Below, one piece after another: positions 1 through 8,211 of a stretch of 64,000 nucleotides of DNA; positions within the stretch are counted from its first letter, which is position 1; each line of letters begins with the position of its first letter. The stretch lies in assembly GCF_002742335.1 (NCBI RefSeq), contig NZ_MDGR01000007.1, forward strand, positions 1,864,501 through 1,928,500, given 5' to 3'. This DNA comes from Reichenbachiella sp. 5M10. Lineage in GTDB: Bacteria > Bacteroidota > Bacteroidia > Cytophagales > Cyclobacteriaceae. The notes under the pieces are model-generated. The model made no database searches. It saw nothing but the letters and a program-made list of their open reading frames with translations, and had not been told where the DNA came from. The position numbers were made by a program, and so were the translations under genes.

Positions 1-1430
1 TTTTCAATACCCGTGGATGATCGGCTTGAAGGTGCATTCAAAAATTGCCTGATCGGTCCAAGGATCAATGTCAGAGGTGTTCGCAGCTCATGAGCCATGT
101 TGGTAAACCATCTGGTTTGCATGGCACTGATTTCTTTCAGTTTTTCTGCTTGCTTTTCAATGATGGACTTATCTGTTTCTATTTCATCTCTTTGTGCGCT
201 AGTGACCTTTTGAAGCCTCTCGAGTTTTTTGAAGGACCTACCAAACCCTTGGGCGGTAACGAAAGTCATCACCAAATACGATAATAGATTCCAAAAACCC
301 AGATAAAGTACTTCACTGGCTATATTGAAATATACCAATCCTGTAGAACCTACGCCTATTATTAATAGCAACCAACTTACCGCAGCGATCAGAGAACCAC
401 TTACCCTATTGACAACTGATAGTGTGAGGATTAGAGTGGCATAAAGGCTCATGAGTGTGGCCAACACTAAGTACACTGGAAGGAACATCGAATAAATGTG
501 CAACGGAAATAGGACAGTGCTAGCCACAAAGATCAAGGACACTACTACCCACAACTTTCTCACAATGTTCGCGATTTGATCTTTATAGGACTGAGAAAAG
601 AAGAGCAGCAAGAACATATTAGCCAAATAAAAGGTCAAATATTCCATGTGCACATTGAGCACCCAAAAAGATTCCTCGTCAATGGCCAATACATGGCGCC
701 CAAAGAACCCAATTCTTAAGCCTTGAAAAATACAGAACAGTGCATTATACAAAAGCATTAAATCTCTTTTCCAAAAAGCATACATGCCTAAAAAGAACAA
801 GCCTATCATGGTCAAACTCCCGATGACAAACATGTCTACCAGGGCTTGCTTGTTCCTTTTGTTAGTTAAATATGATTTGGTACCAAGGATGACGTCTGCA
901 TAAAACCCTCCTTTGTTATGCTGATAATTACTGATCTCAAGCTGCAGTATGTTTTCCCCTTGTGCCAATGCCACTTCACTGACTGAAGGAAGAACGCTAT
1001 GTGCTGATGTGATCGCAGAGGTGCCCACTTTACCACTCGATCGAATCAACTCGCCATTGAGATATAGGCGAAAGGCACTATAGCACCCCTTGACCTCAAT
1101 GGCAGACGCATCGTATGCATCTTTGGAAAATATGGGGACTTGATAAGTGGCATGTCCAAAAGCGGATGGTTGTGATCCACCTATTTCATAGTTAGTCCAC
1201 AAATCAGGTACATGTTGAATGGTATAATAAGGCGAATCATTGGGGCATGACTCTAATAATTGACCATAATAAAATCGCCAATTCCCTCTTAAAGTTATCT
1301 CATCCTCTCCCTGATACAGAAAGGTTTCTTCCATTAAATTTTGAGCAGAATTTTGCTGAGCCTGACAAGAGGAATGCCCAAGTAAACAAATGATGACTGC
1401 TAGGCAAAAATGGTATCTGAATGGTAGCAT
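1..1430 (-). CDS. 7TMR-DISM sensor histidine kinase (3' end outside window)
   Basis: Membrane sensor kinase, partial: it begins at ATG 1430 and runs off the left edge after about 476 residues. It has an N-terminal signal sequence, then an extracytoplasmic beta-rich domain with the LRGNWRFYYGQLL signature typical of 7TMR-DISM sensors. A block of about seven hydrophobic segments follows (roughly residues 190-400), then a coiled linker and a HisKA H-box (MAHELRTPLTLILGP) with the phospho-accepting His at residue 447. The ATPase domain must lie beyond the window. Expected role: sensing an extracytoplasmic ligand and phosphorylating a partner regulator not visible here. Frame and start are clear by translation; the ligand is unknown. 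Confidence 0.88.
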   Translation of the reverse strand, partial: MLPFRYHFCLAVIICLLGHSSCQAQQNSAQNLMEETFLYQGEDEITLRGNWRFYYGQLLESCPNDSPYYTIQHVPDLWTNYEIGGSQPSAFGHATYQVPIFSKDAYDASAIEVKGCYSAFRLYLNGELIRSSGKVGTSAITSAHSVLPSVSEVALAQGENILQLEISNYQHNKGGFYADVILGTKSYLTNKRNKQALVDMFVIGSLTMIGLFFLGMYAFWKRDLMLLYNALFCIFQGLRIGFFGRHVLAIDEESFWVLNVHMEYLTFYLANMFLLLFFSQSYKDQIANIVRKLWVVVSLIFVASTVLFPLHIYSMFLPVYLVLATLMSLYATLILTLSVVNRVSGSLIAAVSWLLLIIGVGSTGLVYFNIASEVLYLGFWNLLSYLVMTFVTAQGFGRSFKKLERLQKVTSAQRDEIETDKSIIEKQAEKLKEISAMQTRWFTNMAHELRTPLTLILGPIRQFLNAPSSRSSTGIE

Positions 1431-1631
1431 GTACACTTTTCTGTTCAACGCTTCCATTTAGAATGACAGCCAGTTTAATTTTTAAATCAAGCAACAAACT
1501 AAGCTAAATCAATTCAGAATGATTTAGTTAAACCCAAAATTATCATTTAAAAAATCAATACAGAGGATAAGTCGCTTCAAATCAGACACTTCGTTTTCCT
1601 TAATCACCATCAATTGGAAAATTTGAATGCT

Positions 1632-1763
1632 ATGCACGATTTATTGCATATTATGAAAGTTCAGAATGAACTACTGGATAATGCGAATAAGAAACTAAGT
1701 GATGAAATATCAGAGTTCAAGGATAAACAAGTCAAATACACCACGAGAAGAAAAAGGAAATAA
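1632..1763 (+). other. Small ORF, possible C-terminal remnant of a sensor/PAS protein
   Basis: A 43-codon ORF rich in Leu, Asn and Lys that looks helical and ends in a basic tail (TTRRKRK). The same frame stays open upstream to about 1555 without an ATG, and the upstream part (IRHFVFLNHHQLENL) loosely resembles the phospho-His helix of PAS-type kinases. That suggests a decayed C-terminus rather than an intact gene. It sits in the 700-base gap between the kinase and greB, which holds no other supported gene. It could also be chance. Confidence 0.2.
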
Positions 1764-1909
1764 TCAACGCTACCTTCCATACACATTTGTCATTCGCTCA
1801 ATCCAAACACACAGGCGAAAATGTCAAAAGAGTATGTAAGCTCCTGCCCTCTTGTTGTGTAGAAAAATCCTTCCCAAAACTTTATTACCAGCCCTCGGCT
1901 TTTCTCGGG

Positions 1910-1927
1910 TCCCGAAAGCGTTCGGGA
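1910..1927. repeat. Short palindromic element TCCCGAA-N4-TTCGGGA
   Basis: Perfect 7-bp arms around a 4-bp centre in the kinase-greB intergenic region. A second nested palindrome (CTCGGGTCCCGA) overlaps the left arm. GC-rich palindromes ending in TCCCGA/TCGGGA are, from memory, common dispersed elements in Cytophagales intergenic DNA. I found no second copy in this window, so family membership is inference. Confidence 0.4.
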
Positions 1928-2130
1928 TAACCCTTCAAAAAGCTCCCAAGCTATATTAACATAACACGGGACATTATATAACAATGCCAACCCATACCCT
2001 AAAGCTGATTTAACAGGGACGTCTGGTCATAATACGATTACATTATTGCACATCTATTGATAGTTCTACACAAGCAAACTATCTATCGTTATATTATCTT
2101 GCGAAAGTTTTCAAAACAAGATCATTGAAT

Positions 2131-2646
2131 ATGAGGCGAAAAATTCCAGAATCAACGCTACCAAAACTCAATCGCTCACAAATGATTACTTCCGAAGGCT
2201 TACAAAAACTGAGGGAAGAGCACGATCACTTGTGGCGAGTGGAACGCCCAGACGTCACTGCTAAGGTGACATGGGCCGCAAGTTTGGGAGATCGTTCAGA
2301 AAATGCCGATTATCATTACAACAAAAAGCGTCTTCGAGAAATTGATAGTCGCCTACGTTATTTGCGTAAGTGCATTGATGACTTTAAAGTCATCAACTAC
2401 CACCCCAACCAAGAAGGAATAGTAAAATTTGGTGCTTGGGTAGAAATTAAAAACGAAGAGAAAGGTCTCCAAAAACGTTTTCGTCTTGTTGGTTATGAAG
2501 AGTTAAAAAGTAACAAAGATTATATCTCTATGGACTCCCCAATGGCCAAAGCGCTTCTTGATAAAACTGTTGGAGATGAAGCGATAGTTAAAACCAAAAT
2601 GGGTGATTTTGTGTGGGAGATTCTTAAGATTGAGTATGACAAGTAG
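2131..2646 (+). CDS. greB: Transcription elongation factor GreB
   Basis: Cytoplasmic RNA polymerase cofactor that stimulates transcript cleavage in backtracked complexes. The protein is 171 aa, close to the family length. It has the N-terminal antiparallel coiled coil with the GreB hallmark WAASLGDRSENADY followed by KKRLREIDSRLRYL, and a C-terminal FKBP-like domain including MDSPMAKALLDKTVGDE. ATG 2131 is chosen over the in-frame TTG six bases upstream. It is isolated: sensor genes or remnants on the opposite strand flank it. The N-terminal extension before the coil (about 17 residues) is slightly longer than usual. Confidence 0.93.
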   Translation: MRRKIPESTLPKLNRSQMITSEGLQKLREEHDHLWRVERPDVTAKVTWAASLGDRSENADYHYNKKRLREIDSRLRYLRKCIDDFKVINYHPNQEGIVKFGAWVEIKNEEKGLQKRFRLVGYEELKSNKDYISMDSPMAKALLDKTVGDEAIVKTKMGDFVWEILKIEYDK

Positions 2647-2702
2647 TGTACTTAGTCCATTTTGACCGTGATTTTCAGAAGTTGAAATTTCTAGCTCGTT
2701 GA

Positions 2703-2948
2703 CTAGTGTACCGTTCCATTTGTCAGGAGATCACTGTCTTCACTGTACAGCTGATTCCAGAACAACCGCCACTCACCATTCAATGACAAGGTTTCTTCAC
2801 CATCGTAAGATATGACTCCTTCGCTCCCATCCTTGTGATCGTTACCGTCCGAACTGGCCTGTGAAATGTTGAATGAGAAGATAATCGATAGAATTATTAA
2901 TAGGCCAGTCTCTACCTGCATGAAATCTAATTGGTTAGATGAAAACAA
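2703..2948 (-). pseudogene. Truncated N-terminal fragment of a 7TMR-DISM-type sensor
   Basis: An 81-codon ORF with a hydrophobic signal-like segment and then LSLNGEWRLFWNQLY, the N-terminal signature of the 7TMR-DISM extracellular domain. The equivalent region of the kinase at the left edge reads LRGNWRFYYGQLL. Homology stops at residue 80, where a TAG codon ends the frame. No continuation of the extracellular domain, membrane block or kinase follows in the three minus-strand frames before greB. This is best read as a remnant of a second sensor paralogous to the one at 1-1430. Confidence 0.55.
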
Positions 2949-3000
2949 ATATATCTCGTTTTTGGTCTAAACCTGACCAGTCCTTAGATTCAAATGCTTA

Positions 3001-3047
3001 GTCATACTGAGGACCTTTCAGCTGGTAAGCTGGAAAGATGGCGTGAG
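3001..3047. repeat. Dispersed intergenic repeat, copy A
   Basis: This 47-base stretch starts GTCATACTGAGGA, has a TGGTAAGCTG centre and ends GATGGCGTGAG. It matches the element at 8212-8258 in start, centre and end, with divergence between. Inside, CTTTCAGC and GCTGGAAAG form an imperfect hairpin. It lies in the 300-base non-coding stretch between the sensor remnant and the metal cluster. Confidence 0.5.
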
Positions 3048-3210
3048 AATCTTTCGAGACAGAATATGCTTCGGCCAACAGGGCTCTCCCCCTCCTTGAT
3101 TTTCTGTCTGGTTGGGTGCTCCGAGTATGCATCAGCGGAGAATTGTAGCTAGGATGCTCAATCTCCTGGTGACACCATTTCCAATCAAGTCTCTGCTTGG
3201 TGTCACCAAA

Positions 3211-3239
3211 CATTATATGCAACATAGTTGCGTATAATG
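3211..3239. promoter_or_regulatory. Zur-like operator 1 upstream of merC-like gene
   Basis: Near-perfect 29-bp palindrome: CATTATA at the left, TATAATG at the right, and a TGCAAC-ATA-GTTGCG core at 3218-3232. The core fits the 7-1-7 inverted-repeat architecture of Fur-family sites. With MerC and two COG0523 GTPases downstream, Zur is the most likely binder. The site is seen; the binder is inferred. Confidence 0.6.
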
Positions 3240-3256
3240 TTTGCAACTGCTAGTAT

Positions 3257-3271
3257 TGCAACTTGGTTGCA
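3257..3271. promoter_or_regulatory. Zur-like operator 2 upstream of merC-like gene
   Basis: TGCAAC-TTG-GTTGCA, a perfect 6-bp inverted repeat with the same 3-bp spacing as operator 1, centred 39 bp downstream of it and ending 15 bp before ATG 3287. A further half-site (TTTGCAAC) lies between them at about 3240. Two sites this close to the start suggest repression by steric block. Confidence 0.6.
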
Positions 3272-3286
3272 CAAATACTTCTAATT

Positions 3287-3670
3287 ATGAAACAATACTT
3301 GATAGGTGTCCATGCCGACGGGATAGGCTTAGTCGCTTCTTTTGTATGCGCACTGCATTGTCTGTTGATGCCTCTTATGTTTAGCCTCGTCCCTTTGTGG
3401 CTTGAGGGATACATGAGTCACCCTGCTCTAGAGTCTGCGATGGTTGTCATCAGTGGGCTGATTGCCAGCTATGCGACAGGTACTGGGTACTACCGTCACA
3501 GGTGTGTGCTGCCCTTGGTGATGCTACTGATTGCGTTTGTACTGATCGCGACGGGGAGCTTTTCGGATGAGGGGCACGTCGAGGTGTGGATGACTTCTAG
3601 CGGGGCATTGCTCCTAGCCGCGGCGCATGTGGTCAATTGGAAAATGCTGCACGCCTGGAATCGACCGTAG
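3287..3670 (+). CDS. MerC domain membrane protein
   Basis: Inner-membrane protein of 127 aa with about four hydrophobic segments. The first carries the MerC-type cysteine motif (FVCALHCLLMPL) after DGIGLVAS. MerC proteins bind and move thiophilic divalent metals. In Bacteroidota such proteins often sit beside COG0523 GTPases, which suggests zinc rather than mercury here, and no mer operon genes are present. ATG 3287 is preferred over TTG 3263, which lies inside operator 2. It is the first gene of a probable operon; the next gene starts 33 bases later. Likely derepressed by zinc starvation. Confidence 0.82.
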   Translation: MKQYLIGVHADGIGLVASFVCALHCLLMPLMFSLVPLWLEGYMSHPALESAMVVISGLIASYATGTGYYRHRCVLPLVMLLIAFVLIATGSFSDEGHVEVWMTSSGALLLAAAHVVNWKMLHAWNRP

Positions 3671-3703
3671 TTGAACTTATCCTATAACTCTTAACTCTCC
3701 CCT

Positions 3704-4927
3704 ATGAATTTCATGACCAAAACAAGAAAGCTACCCGTCACTGTGTTGAGCGGTTTTTTGGGTGCTGGCAAAACGACGTTGCTCAACCACCTACTCAACA
3801 ACCGTCAAGGGCTCAAAGTGGCTGTCATCGTCAATGACATGAGCGAGATCAATATCGATGAGAAGCTCATCGCCAATGGGACCCAACTCTCACGAACGGA
3901 TGAAAAACTCGTAGAGATGAGCAACGGTTGCATCTGCTGTACCCTGAGAGAAGACCTGATGGTAGAGGTCGAAAAACTGGCGAAGATGAAGAAGTTTGAC
4001 TACCTACTGGTGGAGAGCACGGGCATATCCGAGCCGATTCCGGTCGCTCAGACCTTTTCGTTTGCGACGGGCGATGAACTGTATGATCTCACGCAGTTTA
4101 GCCGCCTGGATACGATGGTGACTGTCGTCGATGCGTTCAACTTCTTCACGGACTTTGGCAGTGCCGATACCTTGCTGGCCCGTGACATGACCGACGATGC
4201 GCAGGACGATCGGTCGATTGTCAATTTGCTGACGGATCAGGTGGAGTTTGCCAACGTCATCGTGCTGAACAAAACCGACCTGGTGGATGACACACAACTG
4301 GGTATGCTGGAGCGGCTGTTGAATAAGCTCAACCCCACCGCGCAAATAATCAGGGCGCACGAAGGAAAAGTCGACCCCAAGCGAATACTCAACACACGGC
4401 TATTTGACTATGCAGAGGCTGAGCAGTCGGCAGGTTGGCAAAAGGAACTGGAGTTGGCGCAGAGAGGCATCGGTCACAGCCCCGAAACAGAGGCATATGG
4501 GATTGGCTCCTTTGTCTATAGCAATGCGCGCCCGTTTCATCCCGAGCGCTTTTTGGACTATGTGAGCCAGCGATTTCCGACAAGTATCGTTCGTAGCAAA
4601 GGCATCTTCTGGATCGCCTCCAGGTCCGATCATGCCATCCTATGGAGTCAGGCGGGCGGTTCTCTGAAGGCCGAAATCTATGGACGCTGGTGGGTGAGTG
4701 TACCCCTGAGTCAGCGCGCAGTGAGTCAGGCTTACATGGACAACCAGGAGCACATCCAAGCCAAATGGGACAAACGCTGGGGCGATCGGTTGAACGAACT
4801 GGTATTCATCGGTCAGGACATGGATGAGGCAGCCATTCGATCCGATTTGGACAACTGCCTGTTGACCGAGTCCGAACAAGCAGCTTGGGAGGACGGTTGG
4901 GATTTTGACGACTCATGGCCCATCTAA
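3704..4927 (+). CDS. COG0523/CobW-family GTPase, long (ZigA/YciC-like) form
   Basis: Cytoplasmic GTP-dependent metallochaperone of 407 aa. The P-loop GFLGAGKT is at residues 17-24, the metal-binding GCICC motif at 75-79 (Cys76, 78, 79), and an NKTD guanine-specificity motif follows. A long C-terminal CobW_C domain has HPERF and an acidic, Trp-rich tail. The length fits the zinc-responsive ZigA/YciC branch, which delivers zinc to client enzymes when the metal is scarce. Second gene after the Zur-like boxes, in operon with the MerC-like gene. An alternative ATG at 3713 is possible. Confidence 0.88.
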   Translation: MNFMTKTRKLPVTVLSGFLGAGKTTLLNHLLNNRQGLKVAVIVNDMSEINIDEKLIANGTQLSRTDEKLVEMSNGCICCTLREDLMVEVEKLAKMKKFDYLLVESTGISEPIPVAQTFSFATGDELYDLTQFSRLDTMVTVVDAFNFFTDFGSADTLLARDMTDDAQDDRSIVNLLTDQVEFANVIVLNKTDLVDDTQLGMLERLLNKLNPTAQIIRAHEGKVDPKRILNTRLFDYAEAEQSAGWQKELELAQRGIGHSPETEAYGIGSFVYSNARPFHPERFLDYVSQRFPTSIVRSKGIFWIASRSDHAILWSQAGGSLKAEIYGRWWVSVPLSQRAVSQAYMDNQEHIQAKWDKRWGDRLNELVFIGQDMDEAAIRSDLDNCLLTESEQAAWEDGWDFDDSWPI

Positions 4928-5088
4928 TGGACGCAACTCCTATGCAAACCTATGCAACCTTAGGCAAGAGACTCGCGGCTTGTCTCTCAGCTATGCATGT
5001 AGTAAAGGAGAACAAATGCAAGGTCAATCTTGGTCTGAAGACTACAACCTAAACCTTAGAATCACACGAAGTTTTGTAGTTTAGATAT

Positions 5089-6063
5089 ATGAATAGAATA
5101 CCCGTACACCTCATCACAGGCTTCCTCGGTAGTGGCAAAACGACTTTCCTCAATCGCTTCATCAAGGAGCGACTGCCCGAAAGAATACTCGTCATAGAGA
5201 ACGAATGTGGCCAAACCAATGTCGACGGTGCTTTGGTGATGGACGGTGTAGAAGAAATCATAGAGCTGAGTGCGGGCTGTCTGTGCTGCTCGCTCTCCGA
5301 CGGTTTGCTCGACATACTCTATGAGGCCAGCAAAAGGAAAGAGCAGTATGATCGATTGGTGATTGAAACCACCGGTATCGCTGACCCTAGTTCGATCATT
5401 CAGGTGTTTTTGCAAGATCCACGCGTCGAAAAAGTATTTGACCTACAGCAAGTCATCTGCCTCGCTGATGCGAGTCAACTGCATACCTGGCTCGATGAGG
5501 CGGAAGAAGCCCTGCGGCAAATCGCCCTGGCAGACAGTGTGCTCATCAATAAAACAGACAGGGTATCGGACAGCACCCGAGCAGAGGTGGAATCGATCGT
5601 CCGAGGGATCAACCCCCATGCGCGGGTTTTCGCAGGCCACAACGGCAACTTTCCCATTGATGAGATTTTGGATACAGGGACTACCAAGCCCAAGACCGTC
5701 GAGTCTCCACAGGTGTCGTCCCACCATCATCATCAGCATGAAGGGCAACAACACAACAGCCACAGGATCACTACATTTACCCTGACCTTCCCCTACCCTC
5801 TGGATCTCAACAACCTCTCGTTGGAACTCAACCGGATCGTCAACCTGTACCACGACCAAGTCTATCGTGTCAAAGGGTATATCGCCATTCCCAACTACCC
5901 CAACCGCGTCATTCTGCAATCTGCCAGGAGTACGTTTGTCGCGACGGACGGGAGCCCTTGGGAGTCAAGCAGCGAGCGCACGGGCAAACTGGTGTTTATC
6001 GGTAGGGACCTGAACAAGCAGGTTTTTGAGAGGATGTTTAACAGATACATGGTCACGGATTGA
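5089..6063 (+). CDS. COG0523/CobW-family GTPase, short form with His-rich loop
   Basis: Second metallochaperone GTPase, 324 aa. P-loop GFLGSGKT at 11-18, GCLCC motif at 63-67 (Cys64, 66, 67), NKTD at about 154-157. A His-rich linker at residues 212-222 (HHHHQHEGQQH) separates the GTPase from the C-terminal CobW_C domain and is probably a metal reservoir or sensor. The 161-base gap upstream contains TGCAA half-sites and a small GAGAC/GTCTC hairpin but no full TGCAAC-N3-GTTGCA box. It may therefore be read through from the upstream operon or have its own weaker promoter. Confidence 0.88.
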   Translation: MNRIPVHLITGFLGSGKTTFLNRFIKERLPERILVIENECGQTNVDGALVMDGVEEIIELSAGCLCCSLSDGLLDILYEASKRKEQYDRLVIETTGIADPSSIIQVFLQDPRVEKVFDLQQVICLADASQLHTWLDEAEEALRQIALADSVLINKTDRVSDSTRAEVESIVRGINPHARVFAGHNGNFPIDEILDTGTTKPKTVESPQVSSHHHHQHEGQQHNSHRITTFTLTFPYPLDLNNLSLELNRIVNLYHDQVYRVKGYIAIPNYPNRVILQSARSTFVATDGSPWESSSERTGKLVFIGRDLNKQVFERMFNRYMVTD

Positions 6064-6102
6064 TCCTGCCCGATGCTCTGGGCGATCGTCTCTCTGTCTG
6101 CA

Positions 6103-6657
6103 TCACCAATTCCCTATGGCCCACCCAACCCCAAAGGCTGCCAGGCCTATGATGATCTTGTCGGCGGTGGATTTCCACCAGATGCGGCGAATCTGCTTCT
6201 TGAGATGTTTGACGGTGCGCTCCATTTCTGCCAGTTGCTGGTTGAGCTGCTCATTGGTGGATTGGAGCTCGGTGTTGGTGGTTTGGAGCACGACGATGCT
6301 GCGATCTAGCTCGGCGATGATCAGGCTCATGTTGAGTGCGATATCGCGCTGGTCACGCTCGATCTTGTGGACGAGCTGCGCCGTGAGTCGCTCGATCTCC
6401 CGTACCTTGTCTAGGATCTCTTGATTGGTCTGCATCAGTTCTGCATGGGCAGCTGAGACGGTCTGCAGCTCTTGCAGCTTCTGATTGAGCAAGGCAGCCC
6501 GCTGCATGCTGATCACCCAAGCACCGTCGGCCTGTACATGGACGGTCTGCCCCTGATAGACTTGGAGGCTGTCGTCCGCTTGCGTGAAGTCCACCACCTG
6601 CGCTGCACTGACGGGCAGTGTCGCAAGGATCCATAGTAAGCAATGCAGCGCTTTCAT
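6103..6657 (-). CDS. Exported coiled-coil protein with C-terminal hydrophobic segment
   Basis: 184 aa with a cleavable signal peptide (cleavage probably after VSAAQ), a short beta-like segment (about residues 25-50) and a long coiled coil (about 50-160) rich in Gln, Glu and Leu. A Gly/Ala hydrophobic segment (IIIGLAAFGVGWAIGNW) ends the protein. The start overlaps the stop of the upstream coiled-coil gene by 4 bases, so the two are translationally coupled and probably interact. No family recognised. The pair architecture recalls two-component spanins, but the order and the C-terminal membrane segment do not match a classical Rz/Rz1 pair. Confidence 0.7.
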   Translation of the reverse strand: MKALHCLLWILATLPVSAAQVVDFTQADDSLQVYQGQTVHVQADGAWVISMQRAALLNQKLQELQTVSAAHAELMQTNQEILDKVREIERLTAQLVHKIERDQRDIALNMSLIIAELDRSIVVLQTTNTELQSTNEQLNQQLAEMERTVKHLKKQIRRIWWKSTADKIIIGLAAFGVGWAIGNW

Positions 6658-7022
6658 GGCGAGGATATTTGGTGGTGAGACATCACATTGGGTGAAACCG
6701 CATCGTAGGTTTGGAGGATTTGTCGCAGGCTATCCCGGATCTGGATCACGTCCTGCTGCTGCGCACCCGAGAGGCGCATGAGGTCTTGGTGCATGTCGCT
6801 GATGCGGTGCTGAGACAAGAGCAACTGCGCATGGAGTGCTTCGTAGTTTTGATGGATGCGCTCGTACTGTGCTGCGATGGATTGCAAGGTGTCGAGCTGT
6901 GCCTCCATGGACTGGTTGAGGCTCTCTGCCTGACGAAAGCTGTCTTGGTTGACGAGGCTTTGGTATAGGACCAGCCCGACAAGTACCAAGAGTATAAGGG
7001 TGTATATATGGGTAGTTTTCAT
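6654..7022 (-). CDS. Membrane-anchored coiled-coil protein
   Basis: 122 aa: an N-terminal transmembrane anchor (about residues 7-25) followed by one long periplasmic coiled coil (about 28-105) and a short polar tail. It overlaps the downstream coiled-coil gene by 4 bases. The predicted topology (N-in, coil in the periplasm) is that of an inner-membrane spanin subunit or a small envelope tether. It lies downstream of the HU-like gene on the same strand, but a terminator-like structure (7104-7174) separates them, so it probably has its own promoter. Function unknown. Confidence 0.7.
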   Translation of the reverse strand: MKTTHIYTLILLVLVGLVLYQSLVNQDSFRQAESLNQSMEAQLDTLQSIAAQYERIHQNYEALHAQLLLSQHRISDMHQDLMRLSGAQQQDVIQIRDSLRQILQTYDAVSPNVMSHHQISSP

Positions 7023-7103
7023 GATTTCCTTTTTTTAGATGTGTGACATTAGATTTTTGTCTATTTACTAAAGTCTACTTACTCGTATCTATTCTATTAA
7101 AAA

Positions 7104-7174
7104 AGAGACCTCCGTGTAGCAACAATCAACTACCATTGTACAAAACGGTACGAGTACTACCCTGAGAGGCCTCT
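7104..7174 (-). terminator. Long-loop terminator-like structure after the HU-like gene
   Basis: Read on the minus strand, AGAGGCCTC (7174-7166) pairs 8/9 with GAGGTCTCT (7112-7104) and is followed by a run of T. The 53-base loop contains smaller inverted repeats, such as GGTA/TACC, so the RNA could fold into a branched structure. It is best read as an intrinsic terminator of the HU-like gene; a structured RNA is possible. Confidence 0.45.
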
Positions 7175-7196
7175 GGCTGGTGTGCGCAGCAATTGC

Positions 7197-7610
7197 TTAT
7201 TCAGCAGGTTCAACTCTGGTGCCATATGATACTTTATCAAATTTCACAAGCTCCAAACGTGCCTGAAGCAACATACTGGGACGAAAGATCACTTTGAACC
7301 TACGAATGGATTTGCTAGTGATCTCATCCTCATTGTCTGCAGGCGAACTGCTGATGGAAGGATAGAAAGTTCCTAACTGTCCCAAATCCACGGCACGACC
7401 ATTGATCAGGTGATAGTTGATTTTACGAAGGAATGCCTCCATTACAGCCAGGAATACACCCGGATGAACGATATTCAATTCTTCGATTTCTGTAAGCAGA
7501 TCACGAAAATCAATTTTGGTGCCTCTTACGATGGTAGCATAGTACTTGATAGCTCCTCCGCCAGCTACTCCCGGCTGACCTTTGGGAACGGGTTTGAATT
7601 TTACAGACAT
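7197..7610 (-). CDS. HU/IHF-like DNA-binding protein (HU-HIG type)
   Basis: 137 aa, a nucleoid-protein-like fold: an N-terminal strand (VKFKPVPKGQPG), a helical region DFRDLLTEIEELNIVHPGVFLAVMEAF split by a turn, then a strand pair around the Gly-rich arm (VDLGQLGTFYPSISS) and a C-terminal basic tail. Bacteroidota carry many such HU paralogues of about 120-160 aa, larger than canonical HU. It presumably binds DNA; whether it acts on the repeat array about 325 bases upstream (7935-8032) is an open, attractive possibility. It lies between the amidase and the coiled-coil pair on the same strand. Confidence 0.75.
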   Translation of the reverse strand: MSVKFKPVPKGQPGVAGGGAIKYYATIVRGTKIDFRDLLTEIEELNIVHPGVFLAVMEAFLRKINYHLINGRAVDLGQLGTFYPSISSSPADNEDEITSKSIRRFKVIFRPSMLLQARLELVKFDKVSYGTRVEPAE

Positions 7611-7934
7611 GATTTTTACATGTTAAAGGGTTAAACAAAAATTCAAGATTCGCTTTGTTAACACTTGCACAGTTTGGACAGTGACTTCTCTTTCGGAGAC
7701 CTCAGAGAAAGCGGACAATGCTTGTCTGAAGCTTCGATCCTATTGATATTGGGATCACTTAAAATGATTTGCTTTGCTGGGTCGTGGGCAGTTCGGTGCG
7801 CGACTTGGCTGGGCATGGGCTGTAAAAAGCGAGGGTATCGAGTGGCCTTTTCGATGTATCCAATGGATAACTATTTCATAACAAAACTTGTTCCAATAAT
7901 GGAATGTACGATGTTAAAAATCGTTAAGATATTG

Positions 7935-8032
7935 CACGTGTGGTTCGGCCGCCAACCACGTGTGGTTCAAGCTTCAACCACGTGTGGTCCAGGCGTCAAT
8001 CACGTGTGGTTGATGCACCATGCACGTGTGGT
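7935..8032. repeat. Five-copy CACGTGTGGT array with exact 22-bp period
   Basis: CACGTGTGGT occurs identically at 7935, 7957, 7979, 8001 and 8023, always 22 bp apart, separated by 12-bp spacers that differ in sequence (one contains CGGCCG, one AAGCTT). The core is itself an inverted repeat (CCAC-GT-GTGG in copies 2 and 3). Two helical turns per unit places all cores on the same DNA face, as in operator arrays or iterons. It lies in the roughly 795-base non-coding stretch between the amidase stop and the HU-like start, which contains no supported gene. Confidence 0.85.
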
Positions 8033-8211
8033 CCAAACCACCCCATTTAAACGCCCTTGAAGGCACTTTTTGAGGTGGATTTTCTTTGCAGGAGAAGGAC
8101 TGATGTTTGTTGCTATTCGAGTTGGTGCGAACTAGTCTCGTAGGGATGGTTCGTATGCTAGTCACTAAGACCATGACTACCCCACTGGCAATGGGCAGTT
8201 TGATTAACTGC

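Noticed and set aside
2998..3246. Minus-strand ORF upstream of the MerC-like gene
   Set aside because: It overlaps a dispersed repeat and the Zur-like palindrome and has low-complexity, non-protein-like composition.
3287..3670. Mercury resistance operon
   Set aside because: No merA, merR, merT or merP nearby; neighbours are zinc-type COG0523 GTPases with Zur-like boxes.
7935..8032. CRISPR array
   Set aside because: Repeats are only 10 bp with 12-bp spacers, far below CRISPR sizes, and no cas gene is present.
7665..8060. Plus-strand ORF across the 22-bp array
   Set aside because: The array itself creates the frame; composition is Cys/Trp/Val-rich and repeats out of frame with 22-bp units.
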